From positions 229,334-293,333 of the forward strand of contig NW_026089494.1 of NCBI RefSeq assembly GCF_933775445.1: a stretch of DNA of 64,000 nucleotides, given 5' to 3'. Position 1 is the first letter of the stretch, and the number at the start of each line of letters is the position of its first letter. Origin of the DNA: Argentina anserina. Lineage: Eukaryota > Streptophyta > Magnoliopsida > Rosales > Rosaceae. A program made the position numbers and the translations under genes. Positions 25,879 through 39,600 of the stretch are shown here, in pieces. A model generated the notes under the pieces. It did no database searches. It was not told the origin of the DNA and was given only the letters and a program-made list of their open reading frames with translations.

Positions 25879-26932
25879 TAAACATACTCAAACGATAGAA
25901 AGATACTCAGTTTGAAAGAAACACACTCCCACACAGGAAACACTCTCAAATTCAAGAGAAACTCGCATCACAAAGGCTTACGGAAAGATACTCAAACGAG
26001 AATTGAAAAGATACTCAAATTGCAATAGTAAACATACTCAAACGATAGACAGATACTCAGTTTGAAAGAAATACAGGCCCACACTGGAAACACTCTCAAA
26101 TTCAAGAGAAACTCGCATCAGAAAGGCTTATATAAAGATACTCAAACGAGAATTGAAAAGATACTCAAATTGCAATAGTAAACATACTCAAACGATAGAA
26201 AGATACTCAGTTTGAAAGAAACACACGCCCACACTGGAAACACTCTCAAATTCAATAGAAACTCGCATCAGAAAGGCTTACAGAAAGATACTCAAACGAG
26301 AATTGAAAAGATACTCCAATTGCAATAGTAAACATACTCAAACGATAGAAAGATACTCAGTTTGAAAGAAACACACTCCCACACGGGAAACACTCTCAAA
26401 TTCAAGAGAAACTCGCACCAGAAAGCCGTTCAGAAACATACTCAAACCGGAATTGAAAAGATACTCAAAGTGCAATAGTAAACATACTCAAACGATAGAA
26501 AGATACTCAGTTTGAAAGAAACACACGCCCACACTGGAAACACTCTAAAATTCAATAGAAACTAGCATCAGAAAGGCTTACAGAAAGATACTCAAACGAA
26601 AATTGAAAAGATACTCAAAGTGCAATAGTAAACATAGTCAAACGATAGAAAGATACTCAGTTTGAAAGAAACACACGCCCACACCGGAAACACTCTCAAA
26701 TTCAAGAGAAACTCGCATCACAAAGGCTTACGGAAAGATACTCAAACGAGAATTGAAAAGATACTCAAATTGCAATAGTAAACATACTCAAACGATAGAA
26801 AGATACTCAGTTTGAAAGAAACACACGCCCACACCGGAAACACTCTCAAATTCAATAGAAACTCGCATCACAAAGGCTTACAGAAAGATACTCAAACGAG
26901 AATTGAAAAGATACTCAAATTGCAATAGTAAA
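25879..26932. repeat. Satellite segment between the two LTRs
   Basis: About seven group B monomers, in register with the array left of LTR 1. The segment carries GAAATACAGGCCC at about 26069, a form otherwise seen only at about 32166 and 36813, then CTTATATAAAG, CCAATTGC and AACCGGAATTG monomers in the same order as 32000-32700 and 36650-37350. Two monomers present in those copies, of the GCCGTTAAG type, are missing here. A private change, ACATAGTCAAACG, lies near 26635. No other element is present. Confidence 0.93.
26928..26932. repeat. Left target-site duplication of LTR 2 (GTAAA)
   Basis: GTAAA directly precedes TGATAG and is repeated after CTATCA at 28676-28680. It differs from the AATAG of LTR 1, so the two insertions were separate events. 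Confidence 0.92.
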
Positions 26933-28675
26933 TGATAGAGCGTTCGGTTAGAACGTCTATAAAATACCCTGAAAAACATCATCGTTAGTATAGAATAAGC
27001 AGGGATCGTTCAGTCCGGGGAATCAAAAGGGCCTCAACACTTATCATGTTATTGGGGGATTTGATTTGGATTCTAAAACTACAACTTAAAATAAATCCTA
27101 AATTACTTATATACAATTGATCAACCACTCATCAGATAACCAAAACACGAATTCTACTCAAGAAACATGTATGACATGTATAGAATAACATATAGGCAGC
27201 AAGTATTTTCGATTCTTCTTAAGTCCATTTCAATTCCAATTCTAATTAGAGTCCGAAGCGGTTCATCTAATCGTTAAGACTTCTTAATTATTTAGAATCA
27301 ACGAAGCGTTCAATCCTAAACATATGCTAAAGAGTGTTTAACATAACGAAGCGTACTAGTTAAACAACAAAGTAGCACATAAGCACATTAAGTCGAATTG
27401 GAGACATGTAAGCAAGCATGACGTCACTCATCTTGATTAAACATGCAAATTCCTAGAACTATCACAGCCCTATATAAGTAGCAATAATTGAGACACGAAG
27501 CGCATAACTCGATCAAATACTACTTTGGTGAATTAAATCGCAACCTTAAGAGAACCATGGCCTTGGCTTCCTCAAGCATTGATTTAGATGCACAAATTCA
27601 AGGAATAAATTGAAGTAAAACCTAAATAGAAATAGAAAACCTACTGCCCATAGATGCTACACACGGCATACACACATATTTCATGAGTTCATGCAATCAA
27701 AACATAAAACCAAAGAAATCTGAATTTATGTTCTTCATATATGAAACCGAAAATAACATCCAATGATTCATACAATAAATTCGAAATTTGCAGAAAATAA
27801 AAAGAAAGATTACAAGCCATGGATGAATCACACATTAGAAAACCTTGAAGGATGGAGGAAGATGAATTCGAATTGGTGGAGGAGGAAGATGAGCACGGCT
27901 TGATGATGATAGATGAAGGTTTTTGGCTTGAATTTTCTGGATGTTTTTGGGCAGCAATTCGGCTTTGTTTGTGAGAGAATGGAGATCATGAATTGTGAGG
28001 GAGGCCATGCCTTTTATAGAGGAAGGAGGAGAGGAGGGGCTGCTAGGATTTTGAATGGCCTGATCCATGTATTTCCTTTTTTTTTTCTTTTCTTTCCTTC
28101 TCGATTGAATGATGATCATCTTTGTTGGTCACATGCATTCTCCCTTCTTCTAGACCACATGCATTTTTCAGAATTATCTCTTTGTTCTCTCCTTCCTTTT
28201 TCTTCTTTTGTTTCCTTCTTTTCTTATTCTTTCCATTTAATGGCCGGATGAACCTTCCCTCCTTTAAGGCTGCATACTTCTTCCTTTTCATCTTATTCAG
28301 AAACTAAATTACTTCTTTCCTTTTTCTCCTTTTGTTTCCTTCTTCTCCTCTTTCTTTCCATAATTTCCAAGTCATTATCTCACATTTAATTCTGAAAATA
28401 AGGAAAGGAAATAATAAATAAATCACATATGTTACAGAAATATCGAATAATAAAAATCCTAACCAAACTAGGTTTCCTAGTTCGACAAGGAATACTACTC
28501 TATAGCACTCTCGACAATTTCTGCATTTTACACCCGTTTTAGCACTAAAAGGGAACGAACGTCACTAAAGACTCCTAACTCGACTCAATGACTCTATACT
28601 ACAATAATAAGGGCTAAGTAAAGTACGAATGGAGGTAAAAACATGTTAAGAACGTCGCACAAAGTGCTCCTATCA
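26933..28675 (-). mobile_element. Solo LTR 2 (same family as LTR 1)
   Basis: A 1743-bp insertion with the same ends (TGATAGAGCG ... GCTCCTATCA) and the same overall sequence as LTR 1, in the same orientation, flanked by a different perfect 5-bp duplication (GTAAA). Over the first 130 bases I count four differences from LTR 1; elsewhere small indels and substitutions give a by-eye identity in the mid-90s percent. It carries the same minus-strand TATA-like box (28011-28019), RY-type CATGCA repeats (28130 and 28156) and pyrimidine-rich stretch (about 28065-28365). An open frame of 112 codons at 27913-28251 on the plus strand is broken in LTR 1 and is not considered a gene. No internal retrotransposon sequence remains. 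Confidence 0.88.
28011..28019 (-). promoter_or_regulatory. Putative LTR 2 TATA box (CTATAAAAG, minus strand)
   Basis: Same motif and context as in LTR 1. Conservation in an otherwise diverged pair is consistent with a real promoter element in the parent family but does not show that this copy is active. Confidence 0.48.
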
Positions 28676-28680
28676 GTAAA
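28676..28680. repeat. Right target-site duplication of LTR 2 (GTAAA)
   Basis: Exact repeat of 26928-26932. The satellite resumes with CATACTCAAACGATAG in correct register. Confidence 0.92.
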
Positions 28681-29600
28681 CATACTCAAACGATAGACAG
28701 ATACTCAGTTTGAAAGAAACACACTCCCACACAGGAAACACTCTCAAATTCAAGAGAAACTCGCATCACAAAGGCTTACGGAAAGATACTCAAACGAGAA
28801 TTGAAAAGATACTCAAATTGCAATAGTAAACATACTCAAACGATAGAAAGATACTCAGTTTGAAAGAAACACACGCCCACACCGGAAACACTCTCAAATT
28901 CAATAGAAACTCGTATCACAAAGGCTTACAGAAAGATACTCAAACGAGAATTGAAAAGATACTCAAATTGCAATAGTAAACATACTCAAACGATAGACAG
29001 ATACTCAGTTTGAAAGAAACACAGGCCCACACTGGAAACACTCTCAAATTCAAGAGAAACTCGCATCAGAAAGCCGTTCAGAAACATACTCAAACGGGAA
29101 TTGAAAAGATACTCAAAGTGCAATAGTAAACATACACAAACGATAGAAAGATACTCAGTTTGAAAGAAACACACGCCCACACTGGAAACACTCTCAAATT
29201 CAATAGAAACTAGCATCAGAAAGGCTTACAGAAAGATACTCAAACGAGAATTGAAAAGATACTCAAATTGCAATAGTAAACATACTCAAACGATAGAAAG
29301 ATACTCAGTTTGAAAGAAACACACGCCCACACCGGAAACACTCTCAAATTCAAGAGAAACTCGCATCACAAAGGCTTACGGAAAGATACTCAAACGAGAA
29401 TTGAAAAGATACTCAAAGTGCAATAGTAAACATACTCAAACGATAGAAAGATACTCAGTTTGAAAGAAACACACGCCCACACCGGAAACACTCTCAAATT
29501 CAAGAGAAACTCGCATCACAAAGGCTTACGGAAATATACTCAAACGAGAATTGAAAAGATACTCAAATTGCAATAGTAAACATACTCAAACGATAGAAAG
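28681..29600. repeat. Satellite array, group B, after LTR 2
   Basis: About six 150-bp monomers of the CACACAGG, CACACCGG, CATCACAAAGG and CGGGAATTG types. The block precedes the regular 4647-bp repeats and does not match them in phase. No gene or other element is visible. Confidence 0.93.
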
Positions 29601-31969
29601 ATACTCAGTTTGAAAGAAACACACGCCCACACCGGAAACACTCTCAAATTCAAGAAAAACTCGCATCGAAAGCCGTTAAGAAAGATACTCAAACGAAAAT
29701 TGAAAAGATACTCAAAGTGCAATAGTAAACATACTCAAACGATAGAAAGATACTCAGTTTGAAAGAAACACACGCCCACACCGGAAACACTCTCAAATTC
29801 AATAGAAACTAGCATCAGAAAGGCTTACAGAAAGATACTCAAACGAAAATTGAAAAGATACTCAAAGTGCAATAGTAAACATACTCAAACGATAGAAAGA
29901 TACTCAGTTTGAAAGAAACACACGCCCACACCGGAAACACTCTCAAATTCAAGAGAAACTCGCATCACAAAGGCTTACGGAAAGATACTCAAACGAGAAT
30001 TGAAAAGATACTCAAATTGCAATAGTAAACATACTCAAACGATAGAAAGATACTCAGTTTGAAAGAAACACACGCCCACACCGGAAACACTCTCAAATTC
30101 AATAGAAACTCGCATCACAAAGGCTTACAGAAAGATACTCAAACGAGAATTGAAAAGATACTCAAATTGCAATAGTAAACATACTCAAACGATAGACAGA
30201 TACTCAGTTTGAAAGAAACACAGGCCCACACTGGAAACACTCTCAAATTCAAGAGAAACTCGCATCAGAAAGCCGTTCAGAAACATACTCAAACGGGAAT
30301 TGAAAAGATACTCAAATTGCAATAGTAAACATACACAAACGATAGAAAGATACTCAGTTTGAAAGAAACACACGCCCACACTGGAAACACTCTAAAATTC
30401 AATAGAAACTCGCATCAGAAAGGCTTACAGAAAGATACTCAAACGAGAATTGAAAAGATACTCCAATTGCAATAGTAAACATACTCAAACGATAGAAAGA
30501 TACTCAGTTTGAAAGAAACACACTCCCACACAGGAAACACTCTCAAATTCAAGAGAAACTCGCATCACAAAGGCTTACGGAAAGATACTCAAACGAGAAT
30601 TGAAAAGATACTCAAATTGCAATAGTAAACATACTCAAACGATAGAAAGATACTCAGTTTGAAAGAAACACACGCCCACACCGGAAACACTCTCAAATTC
30701 AATAGAAACTCGCATCACAAAGGCTTACAGAAAGATACTCAAACGAGAATTGAAAAGATACTCAAATTGCAATAGTAAACATACTCAAACGATAGACAGA
30801 TACTCAGTTTGAAAGAAACACAGGCCCACACTGGAAACACTCTCAAATTCAAGAGAAACTCGCATCAGAAAGCCGTTCAGAAACATACTCAAACGGGAAT
30901 TGAAAAGATACTCAAAGTGCAATAGTAAACATACACAAACGATAGAAAGATACTCAGTTTGAAAGAAACACACGCCCACACTGGAAACACTCTAAAATTC
31001 AATAGAAACTAGCATCAGAAAGGCTTACAGAAAGATACTCAAACGAGAATTGAAAAGATACTCAAATTGCAATAGTAAACATACTCAAACGATAGAAAGA
31101 TACTCAGTTTGAAAGAAACACACTCCCACACGGGAAACACTCTCAAATTCAAGAGAAACTCGCACCAGAAAGCCGTTCAGAAACATACTCAAACCGGAAT
31201 TGAAAAGATACTCAAAGTGCAATAGTAAACATACACAAACGATAGAAAGATACTCAGTTTGAAAGAAACACACGCCCACACTGGAAACACTCTCAAATTC
31301 AATAGAAACTAGCATCAGAAAGGCTTACAGAAAGATACTCAAACGAGAATTGAAAAGATACTCAAATTGCAATAGTAAACATACTCAAATGATAGAAAGA
31401 TACTCAGTTTGAAAGAAACACACTCCCACACGGGAAACACTCTCAAATTCAAGAGAAACTCGCACCAGAAAGGCTTACAGAAAGATACTCAAACGAGAAT
31501 TGAAAAGATACTCAAATTGCAATAGTAAACATACTCAAACGATAGAAAGATACTCAGTTTGAAAGAAACACACTACCACACTGGAAACACTCTCAAATTC
31601 AAGAAAAACTCGCATCAGAAAGGCTTACAGAAAGATACTCAAACGAGAATTGAAAAGATACTGAAAGTGCAATAGTAAACATACTCAAACGATAGAAAGA
31701 TACTCAGTTTGAAAGAAACACACTCCCACACGGGAAACACTCTCAAATTCAAGAGAAACTCGCATCAGAAAGCCGTTCAGAAACATACTCAAACGAGAAT
31801 TGAAAAGATACTCAAAGTGCAATAGTAAACATACTCAAACGATAGAAAGATACTCAGTTTGAAAGAAACACACGCCCACACTGGAAACACTCTCAAATTC
31901 AAGAAAAACTCGCATCGAAAGCCGTTCAGAAAGATACTCAAACGAGAATTGAAAAGATACTCAAATGGC

Positions 31970-31974
31970 AATAG
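31970..31974. other. Empty-site paralogue of the LTR 1 insertion (AATAG)
   Basis: Continuous satellite reads AAATGGCAATAGTAAACATA with no insertion. The left side has the rare AAATGGC and the right side, about 195 bases on, the rare GAAATACAGG; both are shared only with the flanks of LTR 1 and with the copy at 36617. This is therefore a copy of the locus without the LTR. Confidence 0.8.
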
Positions 31975-34900
31975 TAAACATACTCAAACGATAGAAAGAT
32001 ACTCAGTTTGAAAGAAAAACACTCCCACACAGGAAACACTCTCAAATTCAAGAGAAACTCGCATCACAAAGGCTTACGGAAAGATACTCACACGAGAATT
32101 GAAAAGATACTCAAATTGCAATAGTAAACATACTCAAACGATAGACAGATACTCAGTTTGAAAGAAATACAGGCCCACACTGGAAACACTCTCAAATTCA
32201 AGAGAAACTCGCATCAGAAAGGCTTATATAAAGATACTCAAACGAGAATTGAAAAGATACTCAAATTGCAATAGTAAACATACTCAAACGATAGAAAGAT
32301 ACTCAGTTTGAAAGAAACACACGCCCACACTGGAAACACTCTCAAATTCAATAGAAACTCGCATCAGAAAGGCTTACAGAAAGATACTCAAACGAGAATT
32401 GAAAAGATACTCCAATTGCAATAGTAAACATACTCAAACGATAGAAAGATACTCAGTTTGAAAGAAACACACGCCCACACTGGAAACACTCTAAAATTCA
32501 AGAGAAACTCGCACCAGAAAGCCGTTCAGAAACATACTCAAACCGGAATTGAAAAGATACTCAAAGTGCAATAGTAAACATACTCAAACGATAGAAAGAT
32601 ACTCAGTTTGAAAGAAACACACGCCCACACTGGAAACACTCTAAAATTCAATAGAAACTAGCATCAGAAAGGCTTACAGAAAGATACTCAAACGAAAATT
32701 GAAAAGATACTCAAAGTGCAATAGTAAACATACTCAAACGATAGAAAGATACTCAGTTTGAAAGAAACACACGCCCACACCGGAAACACTCTCAAATTCA
32801 AGAAAAACTCGCATCGAAAGCCGTTAAGAAAGATACTCAAACGAAAATTGAAAAGATACTCAAAGTGCAATAGTAAACATACTCAAACGATAGAAAGATA
32901 CTCAGTTTGAAAGAAACACACGCCCACACCGGAAACACTCTCAAATTCAATAGAAACTAGCATCAGAAAGGCTTACAGAAAGATACTCAAACGAAAATTG
33001 AAAAGATACTCAAAGTGCAATAGTAAACATACTCAAACGATAGAAAGATACTCAGTTTGAAAGAAACACACGCCCACACCGGAAACACTCTCAAATTCAA
33101 GAGAAACTCGCATCACAAAGGCTTACGGAAAGATACTCAAACGAGAATTGAAAAGATACTCAAATTGCAATAGTAAACATACTCAAACGATAGAAAGATA
33201 CTCAGTTTGAAAGAAACACACGCCCACACCGGAAACACTCTCAAATTCAATAGAAACTCGCATCACAAAGGCTTACAGAAAGATACTCAAACGAGAATTG
33301 AAAAGATACTCAAATTGCAATAGTAAACATACTCAAACGATAGACAGATACTCAGTTTGAAAGAAACACAGGCCCACACTGGAAACACTCTCAAATTCAA
33401 GAGAAACTCGCATCAGAAAGCCGTTCAGAAACATACTCAAACGGGAATTGAAAAGATACTCAAATTGCAATAGTAAACATACACAAACGATAGAAAGATA
33501 CTCAGTTTGAAAGAAACACACGCCCACACTGGAAACACTCTAAAATTCAATAGAAACTCGCATTAGAAAGGCTTACAGAAAGATACTCAAACGAGAATTG
33601 AAAAGATACTCCAATTGCAATAGTAAACATACTCAAACGATAGAAAGATACTCAGTTTGAAAGAAACACACTCCCACACAGGAAACACTCTCAAATTCAA
33701 GAGAAACTCGCATCACAAAGGCTTACGGAAAGATACTCAAACGAGAATTGAAAAGATACTCAAATTGCAATAGTAAACATACTCAAACGATAGAAAGATA
33801 CTCAGTTTGAAAGAAACACACGCCCACACTGGAAACACTCTCAAATTCAATAGAAACTCGCATCAGAAAGGCTTACAGAAAGATACTCAAACGAGAATTG
33901 AAAAGATACTCCAATTGCAATAGTAAACATACTCAAACGATAGAAAGATACTCAGTTTGAAAGAAACACACTCCCACACTGGAAACACTCTCAAATTCAA
34001 GAGAAACTCGCACCAGAAAGCCGTTCAGAAACATACTCAAACCGGAATTGAAAAGATACTCAAAGTGCAATAGTAAACATACTCAAACGATAGAAAGATA
34101 CTCAGTTTGAAAGAAACACACGCCCACACTGGAAACACTCTAAAATTCAATAGAAACTAGCATCAGAAAGGCTTACAGAAAGATACTCAAACGAAAATTG
34201 AAAAGATACTCAAAGTGCAATAGTAAACATACTCAAACGATAAAAAGATACTCAGTTTGAAAGAAACACACGCCCACACCGGAAACACTCTCAAATTCAA
34301 GAAAAACTCGCATCGAAAGCCGTTAAGAAAGATACTCAAACGAAAATTGAAAAGATACTCAAAGTGCAATAGTAAACATACTCAAACGATAGAAAGATAC
34401 TCAGTTTGAAAGAAACACACGCCCACACCGGAAACACTCTCAAATTCAATAGAAACTAGCATCAGAAAGGCTTACAGAAAGATACTCAAACGAAAATTGA
34501 AAAGATACTCAAAGTGCAATAGTAAACATACTCAAACGATAGAAAGATACTCAGTTTGAAAGAAACACACGCCCACACCGGAAACACTCTCAAATTCAAG
34601 AGAAACTCGCATCACAAAGGCTTACGGAAAGATACTCAAACGAGAATTGAAAAGATACTCAAATTGCAATAGTAAACATACTCAAACGATAGAAAGATAC
34701 TCAGTTTGAAAGAAACACACGCCCACACCGGAAACACTCTCAAATTCAATAGAAACTCGCATCACAAAGGCTTACAGAAAGATACTCAAACGAGAATTGA
34801 AAAGATACTCAAATTGCAATAGTAAACATACTCAAACGATAGACAGATACTCAGTTTGAAAGAAACACAGGCCCACACTGGAAACACTCTCAAATTCAAG

Positions 34901-36616
34901 AGAAACTCGCATCAGAAAGCCGTTCAGAAACATACTCAAACGGGAATTGAAAAGATACTCAAATTGCAATAGTAAACATACACAAACGATAGAAAGATAC
35001 TCAGTTTGAAAGAAACACACGCCCACACTGGAAACACTCTAAAATTCAATAGAAACTCGCATCAGAAAGGCTTACAGAAAGATACTCAAACGAGAATTGA
35101 AAAGATACTCCAATTGCAATAGTAAACATACTCAAACGATAGAAAGATACTCAGTTTGAAAGAAACACACTCCCACACAGGAAACACTCTCAAATTCAAG
35201 AGAAACTCGCATCACAAAGGCTTACGGAAAGATACTCAAACGAGAATTGAAAAGATACTCAAATTGCAATAGTAAACATACTCAAACGATAGAAAGATAC
35301 TCAGTTTGAAAGAAACACACGCCCACACCGGAAACACTCTCAAATTCAATAGAAACTCGCATCACAAAGGCTTACAGAAAGATACTCAAACGAGAATTGA
35401 AAAGATACTCAAATTGCAATAGTAAACATACTCAAACGATAGACAGATACTCAGTTTGAAAGAAACACAGGCCCACACTGGAAACACTCTCAAATTCAAG
35501 AGAAACTCGCATCAGAAAGCCGTTCAGAAACATACTCAAACGGGAATTGAAAAGATACTCAAAGTGCAATAGTAAACATACACAAACGATAGAAAGATAC
35601 TCAGTTTGAAAGAAACACACGCCCACACTGGAAACACTCTAAAATTCAATAGAAACTAGCATCAGAAAGGCTTACAGAAAGATACTCAAACGAGAATTGA
35701 AAAGATACTCAAATTGCAATAGTAAACATACTCAAACGATAGAAAGATACTCAGTTTGAAAGAAACACACTCCCACACGGGAAACACTCTCAAATTCAAG
35801 AGAAACTCGCACCAGAAAGCCGTTCAGAAACATACTCAAACCGGAATTGAAAAGATACTCAAAGTGCAATAGTAAACATACACAAACGATAGAAAGATAC
35901 TCAGTTTGAAAGAAACACACGCCCACACTGGAAACACTCTCAAATTCAATAGAAACTAGCATCAGAAAGGCTTACAGAAAGATACTCAAACGAGAATTGA
36001 AAAGATACTCAAATTGCAATAGTAAACATACTCAAATGATAGAAAGATACTCAGTTTGAAAGAAACACACTCCCACACGGGAAACACTCTCAAATTCAAG
36101 AGAAACTCGCACCAGAAAGGCTTACAGAAAGATACTCAAACGAGAATTGAAAAGATACTCAAATTGCAATAGTAAACATACTCAAACGATAGAAAGATAC
36201 TCAGTTTGAAAGAAACACACTACCACACTGGAAACACTCTCAAATTCAAGAAAAACTCGCATCAGAAAGGCTTACAGAAAGATACTCAAACGAGAATTGA
36301 AAAGATACTGAAAGTGCAATAGTAAACATACTCAAACGATAGAAAGATACTCAGTTTGAAAGAAACACACTCCCACACGGGAAACACTCTCAAATTCAAG
36401 AGAAACTCGCATCAGAAAGCCGTTCAGAAACATACTCAAACGAGAATTGAAAAGATACTCAAAGTGCAATAGTAAACATACTCAAACGATAGAAAGATAC
36501 TCAGTTTGAAAGAAACACACGCCCACACTGGAAACACTCTCAAATTCAAGAAAAACTCGCATCGAAAGCCGTTCAGAAAGATACTCAAACGAGAATTGAA
36601 AAGATACTCAAATGGC

Positions 36617-36621
36617 AATAG
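36617..36621. other. Second empty-site paralogue of the LTR 1 insertion
   Basis: Same configuration as at 31970, exactly 4647 bp downstream, with AAATGGC to the left and GAAATACAGG near 36813 to the right. It is part of the next higher-order unit. Confidence 0.8.
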
Positions 36622-39600
36622 TAAACATACTCAAACGATAGAAAGATACTCAGTTTGAAAGAAAAACACTCCCACACAGGAAACACTCTCAAATTCAAGA
36701 GAAACTCGCATCACAAAGGCTTACGGAAAGATACTCACACGAGAATTGAAAAGATACTCAAATTGCAATAGTAAACATACTCAAACGATAGACAGATACT
36801 CAGTTTGAAAGAAATACAGGCCCACACTGGAAACACTCTCAAATTCAAGAGAAACTCGCATCAGAAAGGCTTATATAAAGATACTCAAACGAGAATTGAA
36901 AAGATACTCAAATTGCAATAGTAAACATACTCAAACGATAGAAAGATACTCAGTTTGAAAGAAACACACGCCCACACTGGAAACACTCTCAAATTCAATA
37001 GAAACTCGCATCAGAAAGGCTTACAGAAAGATACTCAAACGAGAATTGAAAAGATACTCCAATTGCAATAGTAAACATACTCAAACGATAGAAAGATACT
37101 CAGTTTGAAAGAAACACACTCCCACACGGGAAACACTCTGAAATTCAAGAGAAACTCGCACCAGAAAGCCGTTCAGAAACATACTCAAACCGGAATTGAA
37201 AAGATACTCAAAGTGCAATAGTAAACATACTCAAACGATAGAAAGATACTCAGTTTGAAAGAAACACACGCCCACACTGGAAACACTCTAAAATTCAATA
37301 GAAACTAGCATCAGAAAGGCTTACAGAAAGATACTCAAACGAAAATTGAAAAGATACTCAAAGTGCAATAGTAAACATACTCAAACGATAAAAAGATACT
37401 CAGTTTGAAAGAAACACACGCCCACACCGGAAACACTCTCAAATTCAAGAAAAACTCGCATCGAAAGCCGTTAAGAAAGATACTCAAACGAAAATTGAAA
37501 AGATACTCAAAGTGCAATAGTAAACATACTCAAACGATAGAAAGATACTCAGTTTGAAAGAAACACACGCCCACACCGGAAACACTCTCAAATTCAATAG
37601 AAACTAGCATCAGAAAGGCTTACAGAAAGATACTCAAACGAAAATTGAAAAGATACTCAAAGTGCAATAGTAAACATACTCAAACGATAGAAAGATACTC
37701 AGTTTGAAAGAAACACACGCCCACACCGGAAACACTCTCAAATTCAAGAGAAACTCGCATCACAAAGGCTTACGGAAAGATACTCAAACGAGAATTGAAA
37801 AGATACTCAAATTGCAATAGTAAACATACTCAAACGATAGAAAGATACTCAGTTTGAAAGAAACACACGCCCACACCGGAAACACTCTCAAATTCAATAG
37901 AAACTCGCATCACAAAGGCTTACAGAAAGATACTCAAACGAGAATTGAAAAGATACTCAAATTGCAATAGTAAACATACTCAAACGATAGACAGATACTC
38001 AGTTTGAAAGAAACACAGGCCCACACTGGAAACACTCTCAAATTCAAGAGAAACTCGCATCAGAAAGCCGTTCAGAAACATACTCAAACGGGAATTGAAA
38101 AGATACTCAAATTGCAATAGTAAACATACACAAACGATAGAAAGATACTCAGTTTGAAAGAAACACACGCCCACACTGGAAACACTCTAAAATTCAATAG
38201 AAACTCGCATTAGAAAGGCTTACAGAAAGATACTCAAACGAGAATTGAAAAGATACTCCAATTGCAATAGTAAACATACTCAAACGATAGAAAGATACTC
38301 AGTTTGAAAGAAACACACTCCCACACAGGAAACACTCTCAAATTCAAGAGAAACTCGCATCACAAAGGCTTACGGAAAGATACTCAAACGAGAATTGAAA
38401 AGATACTCAAATTGCAATAGTAAACATACTCAAACGATAGAAAGATACTCAGTTTGAAAGAAACACACGCCCACACTGGAAACACTCTCAAATTCAATAG
38501 AAACTCGCATCAGAAAGGCTTACAGAAAGATACTCAAACGAGAATTGAAAAGATACTCCAATTGCAATAGTAAACATACTCAAACGATAGAAAGATACTC
38601 AGTTTGAAAGAAACACACTCCCACACGGGAAACACTCTCAAATTCAAGAGAAACTCGCACCAGAAAGCCGTTCAGAAACATACTCAAACCGGAATTGAAA
38701 AGATACTCAAAGTGCAATAGTAAACATACTCAAACGATAGAAAGATACTCAGTTTGAAAGAAACACACGCCCACACTGGAAACACTCTAAAATTCAATAG
38801 AAACTAGCATCAGAAAGGCTTACAGAAAGATACTCAAACGAAAATTGAAAAGATACTCAAAGTGCAATAGTAAACATACTCAAACGATAAAAAGATACTC
38901 AGTTTGAAAGAAACACACGCCCACACCGGAAACACTCTCAAATTCAAGAAAAACTCGCATCGAAAGCCGTTAAGAAAGATACTCAAACGAAAATTGAAAA
39001 GATACTCAAAGTGCAATAGTAAACATACTCAAACGATAGAAAGATACTCAGTTTGAAAGAAACACACGCCCACACCGGAAACACTCTAAAATTCAATAGA
39101 AACTAGCATCAGAAAGGCTTACAGAAAGATACTCAAACGAAAATTGAAAAGATACTCAAAGTGCAATAGTAAACATACTCAAACGATAGAAAGATACTCA
39201 GTTTGAAAGAAACACACGCCCACACCGGAAACACTCTCAAATTCAATAGAAACTCGCATCACAAAGGCTTACGGAAAGATACTCAAACGAGAATTGAAAA
39301 GATACTCAAATTGCAATAGTAAACATACTCAAACGATAGAAAGATACTCAGTTTGAAAGAAACACACGCCCACACCGGAAACACTCTCAAATTCAATAGA
39401 AACTCGCATCACAAAGGCTTACAGAAAGATACTCAAACGAGAATTGAAAAGATACTCAAATTGCAATAGTAAACATACTCAAACGATAGAAAGATACTCA
39501 GTTTGAAAGAAACACAGGCCCACACTGGAAACACTCTCAAATTCAAGAGAAACTCGCATCAGAAAGCCGTTCAGAAACATACTCAAACGGGAATTGAAAA

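Noticed and set aside
27835..28307. Open frames of 61-112 codons inside LTR 2
   Set aside because: The 112-codon plus-strand frame and the 94-codon minus-strand frame are not kept intact in LTR 1, and composition is driven by the C/T-rich tract. No retrotransposon protein motif is visible.
24135..28675. One retrotransposon with two LTRs flanking 1059 bp of internal DNA
   Set aside because: The internal DNA is ordinary satellite in register, and each LTR has its own different target-site duplication.
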